Assembly: GCA_002478145.1 (NCBI GenBank)
Contig: DLMI01000038.1
Span: 1 to 27,290 of the forward strand
Source: Acidobacteria bacterium UBA7540
Lineage (GTDB): Bacteria > Acidobacteriota > Terriglobia > UBA7540
Direction of reading: 5' to 3'
DNA length: 27,290 nucleotides
Shown: positions 24,496 to 27,290 of the stretch, one piece after another
How the letters are laid out: each line of letters starts with the position of its first letter
Numbering within the stretch: the first letter of the stretch is position 1
Program-made: the position numbers and the translations under genes
The notes under the pieces: model-generated
The model's input: the letters and a program-made list of their open reading frames with translations, nothing else
Database searches by the model: none
Told to the model about the DNA's origin: nothing

Positions 24496-24885
24496 CTAAA
24501 GGAGGGGCTGCGGCTTCTTTAGCTTAACCTCAATAACCTGATTATCTTCTTCCACTTCTATTTCCTTGCCAAAACTTTGGTGGCGATCAGCGGTGACGAG
24601 CAAACGGATGGTCTCTTTTGGAATGTTTGTGAATCGGTACCGCCCTTGAGCGTTTGTTTTGGCGCTGTACGAGATAGAACGGTGAAGCTTGCCCTGTTGC
24701 TTGAAGGTAAGCGTAAGTCGTGCTTGACTGATGGGATCGCCTGTCTCCGCCTCTTTGACCACCACGGTAAGGCTGACCTCAGGAATTGGTTGTTGCTGCG
24801 CGGGTTTGAACCCTACGCAAGAAAGCAGGATTGCAGCACCGACGAAAACCCAAGTTCGAAATCGCAGGTGATTGGGACGAAGCAT
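24496..24885 (-). CDS. Putative lipoprotein with carboxypeptidase-regulatory-like domain
   Basis: A 129-residue exported protein. The N-terminus has a basic start (MLRPNHLRFRT), a hydrophobic core (WVFVGAAILLSC) and Cys23 in LLSC, an acceptable lipobox, so lipid anchoring is likely. The mature part (VSLTVVVKEAETGDPISQARLTLT... with NAQGRYRFTNIPKETIRLLVTADRH) is a single beta-sandwich of the carboxypeptidase-regulatory-like (CarboxypepD_reg) type, common in envelope proteins of Acidobacteria and Bacteroidetes. No enzymatic domain is attached. AGGAG lies about ten bases before the ATG. Role unknown; a surface or periplasmic binding module is inferred. Confidence 0.75.
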   Translation of the reverse strand: MLRPNHLRFRTWVFVGAAILLSCVGFKPAQQQPIPEVSLTVVVKEAETGDPISQARLTLTFKQQGKLHRSISYSAKTNAQGRYRFTNIPKETIRLLVTADRHQSFGKEIEVEEDNQVIEVKLKKPQPLL

Positions 24886-25221
24886 GGAATCGTTACTCCT
24901 TTCCGGATATCCTCTGACCTATCCATCTCCTAACAGAATGAAGGAAGAAAATAATTCAGGGTTGCCGTAGCCCCATTTTTTCGACACCAAGGGCAACTGA
25001 AAACCGGCTACTAACGACTTTGCATAGAATGACACACCACTTCCCAGCATCCTGTTCAACAAACCTACAAACGATCACTCCAACATGATAACTCAGAGTT
25101 ATAGGGGGCATCTCTTCAAAAGTAGCCGGCAGAAGGTGGGGCGCAATCCGAAATCCAAAGAGGATGTCGAAGACCTGATTGCTGACCTCCAGCAGGCTCT
25201 CGACAGGCTGGAATAATGACG

Positions 25222-25353
25222 AGTGACCCGCCGTGGCGGGACGAGCAGGAAACACAACCCAGAAGCAAGCGTAGTGCAGGTCCCGCGCCGCCCGGCGGGA
25301 GACCTGCGGCTCTTCGAAATCAGTCGGCATAGCTCCCGCCACGGCGGGTCACT
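25222..25353. repeat. Inverted-repeat element overlapping the cutA stop
   Basis: AGTGACCCGCCGTGGCGGG (25222-25240) and its exact complement (25335-25353) form a perfect 19-bp inverted repeat bounding a 132-bp element. The inside has a second, imperfect stem of CAGGTC and GACCTG. The right arm contains the cutA stop codon (25349-25351). No gene is visible in 24886-25348; a 128-codon frame crossing the element is judged spurious. It is a small non-autonomous repeat and may end cutA transcription. Confidence 0.75.
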
Positions 25354-25687
25354 TGTTTTCCGTGGCTGCCGGCTTCACCGAATCGGACACCCACTGCAAG
25401 TAGTTGCGCGAGCCATCGATAACAGGGAGGCAGATGATTTCGGGCGTGTGATAACTGTGGATCTTTGAGATCTCGGCTTTAATCACAGGGAACAATTCCC
25501 TGGTGCTCTTGATGAGTAGCAGAAACTCCCTCTCCTCGGCGATTTTGCCTTCCCAGCGATAAACTGACTCCATGGGCTGCGAGATGTTTACGCACGCTGC
25601 AAGTTTAGTCTCCACAAGATGGCGCGCGATTTTCTTGCCCTCACCCCGGCTGGCGGCGGTGACGAATATAACGACTATGTCGGTCAC
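25349..25687 (-). CDS. cutA: Divalent-cation tolerance protein CutA
   Basis: A 112-residue trimeric CutA1-fold protein; mutants of the E. coli gene show altered copper tolerance, though its exact role is unsettled. Seen: VVIFVTAASRGEGKKIARHLVETKLAACVN and ISQPMESVYRWEGKIAEEREFLLLIKS, then HSYHTPEIICLPVIDGSRNYLQWV, all in the standard order with the conserved Cys-Val-Asn and YxxP/TPEI segments. Start: GTG at 25687, preceded by GGAGGA three bases away; a GTG at 25699 is an alternative giving 116 residues. It is divergent from ftsB. The stop codon is part of a 19-bp inverted repeat. Confidence 0.95.
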   Translation of the reverse strand: MTDIVVIFVTAASRGEGKKIARHLVETKLAACVNISQPMESVYRWEGKIAEEREFLLLIKSTRELFPVIKAEISKIHSYHTPEIICLPVIDGSRNYLQWVSDSVKPAATENK

Positions 25688-25915
25688 AATTCCTCCCACA
25701 ACGGCGGGATTGCCTGCTTGCTCGAAACGTCCGCCAAAGATACAATATCGTCAACAGGTTCGGCAATGCCATTCCTTCTGCCGCTGGCGACTGGCGCGCA
25801 GTAAGGATATCGGGTTGCCGCGCCTGGACCAGCGGTCTGGGTCGAATGTGAAATGCCGTTCGAGCAAGGGGGCAGGTGGGCAGGCTTTGACCACGAACGC
25901 CTTTGTACTTGAACC

Positions 25916-26272
25916 ATGAATAAGCTCTCTTGGGACGCCGCAACCCTACGCCGTAACGCCGCATACGTCCTTGTGCTGGTTTGCGTTGCCTTGCTCGTTC
26001 ACGAGATATTCGGGCAACACGGCCTCCTGGCTCTGCGCCAGGAAAAGAAGGAAGTTGAGAGCCTCCGCCAACAGATCCAGCAACTTCAGCGCGAAAACGA
26101 GCAATTGGATAAGCGCATCAAGGCACTGCAGTCTGACCCGAAGGCCATCGAGCGCCTGGCGCGGGAGCAAATGCGTTTGGCGCGTCCGGGAGAGATCATT
26201 TACACCTTGCCGGAAAAGAACCCGAAAAAAGACCAGGCCCCCCCCGCCGCCCAGGAGAGCCCGCCGAGATAG
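25916..26272 (+). CDS. ftsB: Cell division protein FtsB/DivIC type
   Basis: A 118-residue single-pass membrane protein of the FtsB/DivIC (septum formation initiator) family, which links FtsQ and FtsL in the divisome. Seen: short cytoplasmic N-terminus, transmembrane segment about residues 14-33 (NAAYVLVLVCVALLVHEIFG), a coiled coil about 40-72 (KKEVESLRQQIQQLQRENEQ and on), then DPKAIERLAREQMRLARPGEIIYTLP, the hallmark of the family. The Pro/Gln-rich tail is longer than in E. coli. Start: ATG at 25916; no strong ribosome site. The 228 bases between it and cutA (25688-25915) show no gene. Confidence 0.9.
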   Translation: MNKLSWDAATLRRNAAYVLVLVCVALLVHEIFGQHGLLALRQEKKEVESLRQQIQQLQRENEQLDKRIKALQSDPKAIERLAREQMRLARPGEIIYTLPEKNPKKDQAPPAAQESPPR

Positions 26273-26423
26273 ATCCTCATGCTTCTGAGAGCCGAGCCCG
26301 CAGCGCGTCTGGCAACTGCCAGACAGCCTTTTGTTCCCCCGGGCTTCCCTTCTTCCCCACTCAATTTGTATTCTGGAATCTGCCGCAGACCGTAGTTCAT
26401 ACACGAAAATGAAGCCGTCGCCC

Positions 26424-27203
26424 TTACCGGACGACGCCTTCTAGCGGGCTTGATGCAGCGGCGTAGAGTTTCCTTTGCATGCGGCCGGCGAGGTAAGCCT
26501 GGCGACCGGCGATGACGGCGTGCTGCATGGCCTGGGCCATCAGGATGGGGTCCCGCGCGCCGGCAATGCCGGTATTCATCAGGACGGCATCGGCGCCCAA
26601 CTCCATAGCAATGGTCGCATCGGACGCCGTTCCCACGCCCGCGTCAAGAATGAGGGGCACGCTGGTGATCATCTCACGCAGGATGCGTATATTGGCGGGA
26701 TTCTGAATGCCCAACCCGGAGCCGATGGGCGCTCCGAGCGGCATCACGGCGGCAGCCCCGGCGTCGATCAGCCGCCGCGCGGAAATCAAATCGTCGTTCG
26801 TATAAGGCAGGACTACAAAACCTTCCTTGACCAGTGTTTCCGTGGCCCGTACCAGTTCGAAATTGTCGGGGAAGAGCGTTTTCTCGTCTCCGATGACTTC
26901 CAACTTGATCCAGTTGGAGAGACCCACTTCCCGAGCCAAACGTGCGGTGCGGATAGCTTCATCGCCGGTGTAACAGCCGGCGGTGTTCGGCAGAATGAAG
27001 AACTTCTTGCGGTCAACATAATCGAGCAAAGATTCCTTGCTGCGGTCAGTCAGATTCACGCGGCGGACGGCGACCGTCACCATCTCTGCGCCCGAAGCCT
27101 CGTGGGCCCGCGCCATTTCTTGAAAGCTCTTGTACTTTCCGGTGCCGATGATCAATCGCGAATGGAACTCCCTGCCCGCAATCCGTAGAACGTCGTTATC
27201 CAT
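26424..27203 (-). CDS. thiG: Thiazole synthase ThiG
   Basis: Forms the thiazole phosphate ring of thiamine from deoxyxylulose 5-phosphate, dehydroglycine and ThiS-thiocarboxylate. The 259-residue protein is a TIM barrel with [50 protein letters not shown], the Schiff-base Lys100 in [38 protein letters not shown] and [28 protein letters not shown]. Start: ATG at 27203, with AAGGAG seven to eight bases upstream; the frame is open to the window edge, but that extra stretch is not ThiG. Upstream thiamine genes, if any, are outside the window. The 151-base gap before ftsB's stop shows no gene. Confidence 0.97.
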   Translation of the reverse strand: MDNDVLRIAGREFHSRLIIGTGKYKSFQEMARAHEASGAEMVTVAVRRVNLTDRSKESLLDYVDRKKFFILPNTAGCYTGDEAIRTARLAREVGLSNWIKLEVIGDEKTLFPDNFELVRATETLVKEGFVVLPYTNDDLISARRLIDAGAAAVMPLGAPIGSGLGIQNPANIRILREMITSVPLILDAGVGTASDATIAMELGADAVLMNTGIAGARDPILMAQAMQHAVIAGRQAYLAGRMQRKLYAAASSPLEGVVR

Positions 27204-27290
27204 TTTTCCGCTCCTTCCATTTGATTCTAGATGCCGAAGGGTGAAATTGCAATGAAGGGACCGGGGGAGCAGCAGCTTCGGAATCCCCAT

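Noticed and set aside
24796..24815. GGTTTGAACCC as a tRNA T-arm
   Set aside because: It lies inside the lipoprotein gene and no acceptor or anticodon stem can be placed around it. I found no tRNA or rRNA gene in the window.
24956..25342. A 128-codon minus-strand frame downstream of cutA
   Set aside because: It runs through the 19-bp inverted-repeat element, has no motifs and no ribosome site.

Overview
The window looks like a chromosomal segment of an Acidobacteriota-type bacterium. This placement is an inference. It rests on GC-rich, single-copy housekeeping genes of Gram-negative type and on intergenic spaces crowded with 7- and 8-nt periodic tracts, multi-hairpin palindromes and a 'CHSERSEESRS'-encoding inverted repeat. 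A 16S or marker-gene tree would settle it.

Layout. 2-790: 3' part of a SAM hydroxide adenosyltransferase (DUF62) gene. 791-1163: a cluster of hairpins. 1164-2582 (-): CorC/HlyC-type membrane protein with CBS domains. 2866-3081 (+): a small unknown ORF with its own promoter. 3435-4568 (-): Tat-exported DUF362 protein. 4569-5126: a non-coding stretch with a strong sigma70-type promoter, a GACAC operator-like site and three copies of a 23-nt repeat. 5127-6086 (+): sugar-nucleotide epimerase, convergent with murA (6184-7482, -). 7665-8645 (+): ftsY, then a HAD hydrolase (8876-9520, +). 9618-14587 (-): an RluB-type pseudouridine synthase, an ornithine-cyclodeaminase-family protein, and a tightly overlapping trio (FG-GAP-like exported protein, mobA, MlaF-like ABC ATPase).

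14600-17167 holds groES-groEL behind two CIRCE operators. 17292-19366 is an accessory block: a VapBC toxin-antitoxin pair bracketed by two near-identical terminator hairpins, followed by two overlapping HNH/treble-clef nuclease-like genes. 19675-22787 (-) carries a YbjQ-family protein, a ComEA-like HhH protein and uvrB. 22947-23948 (+) is an exported SurA/PpiC-type chaperone. 23949-24495 is non-coding and holds a small cluster of DnaA-box-like 9-mers. Then come a lipoprotein with a carboxypeptidase-regulatory-like fold (-), cutA (-), ftsB (+) and thiG (-).

How the genes work together. Most of the window is conserved housekeeping: cell wall and division (murA, ftsB), membrane targeting (ftsY), protein folding (groESL, PpiC), DNA repair (uvrB), cofactors (mobA, thiG). 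The unusual material is mainly non-coding. About eleven intergenic tracts are built on a 7-nt period and four on an 8-nt period, with different unit sequences. Repeats sit on or directly beside the stop codons of many genes, in one case extending a protein. Several genes appear to be translated from leaderless or nearly leaderless transcripts. The best candidate for an undescribed system is the vapBC + two-HNH block, but its function is not shown by the sequence.
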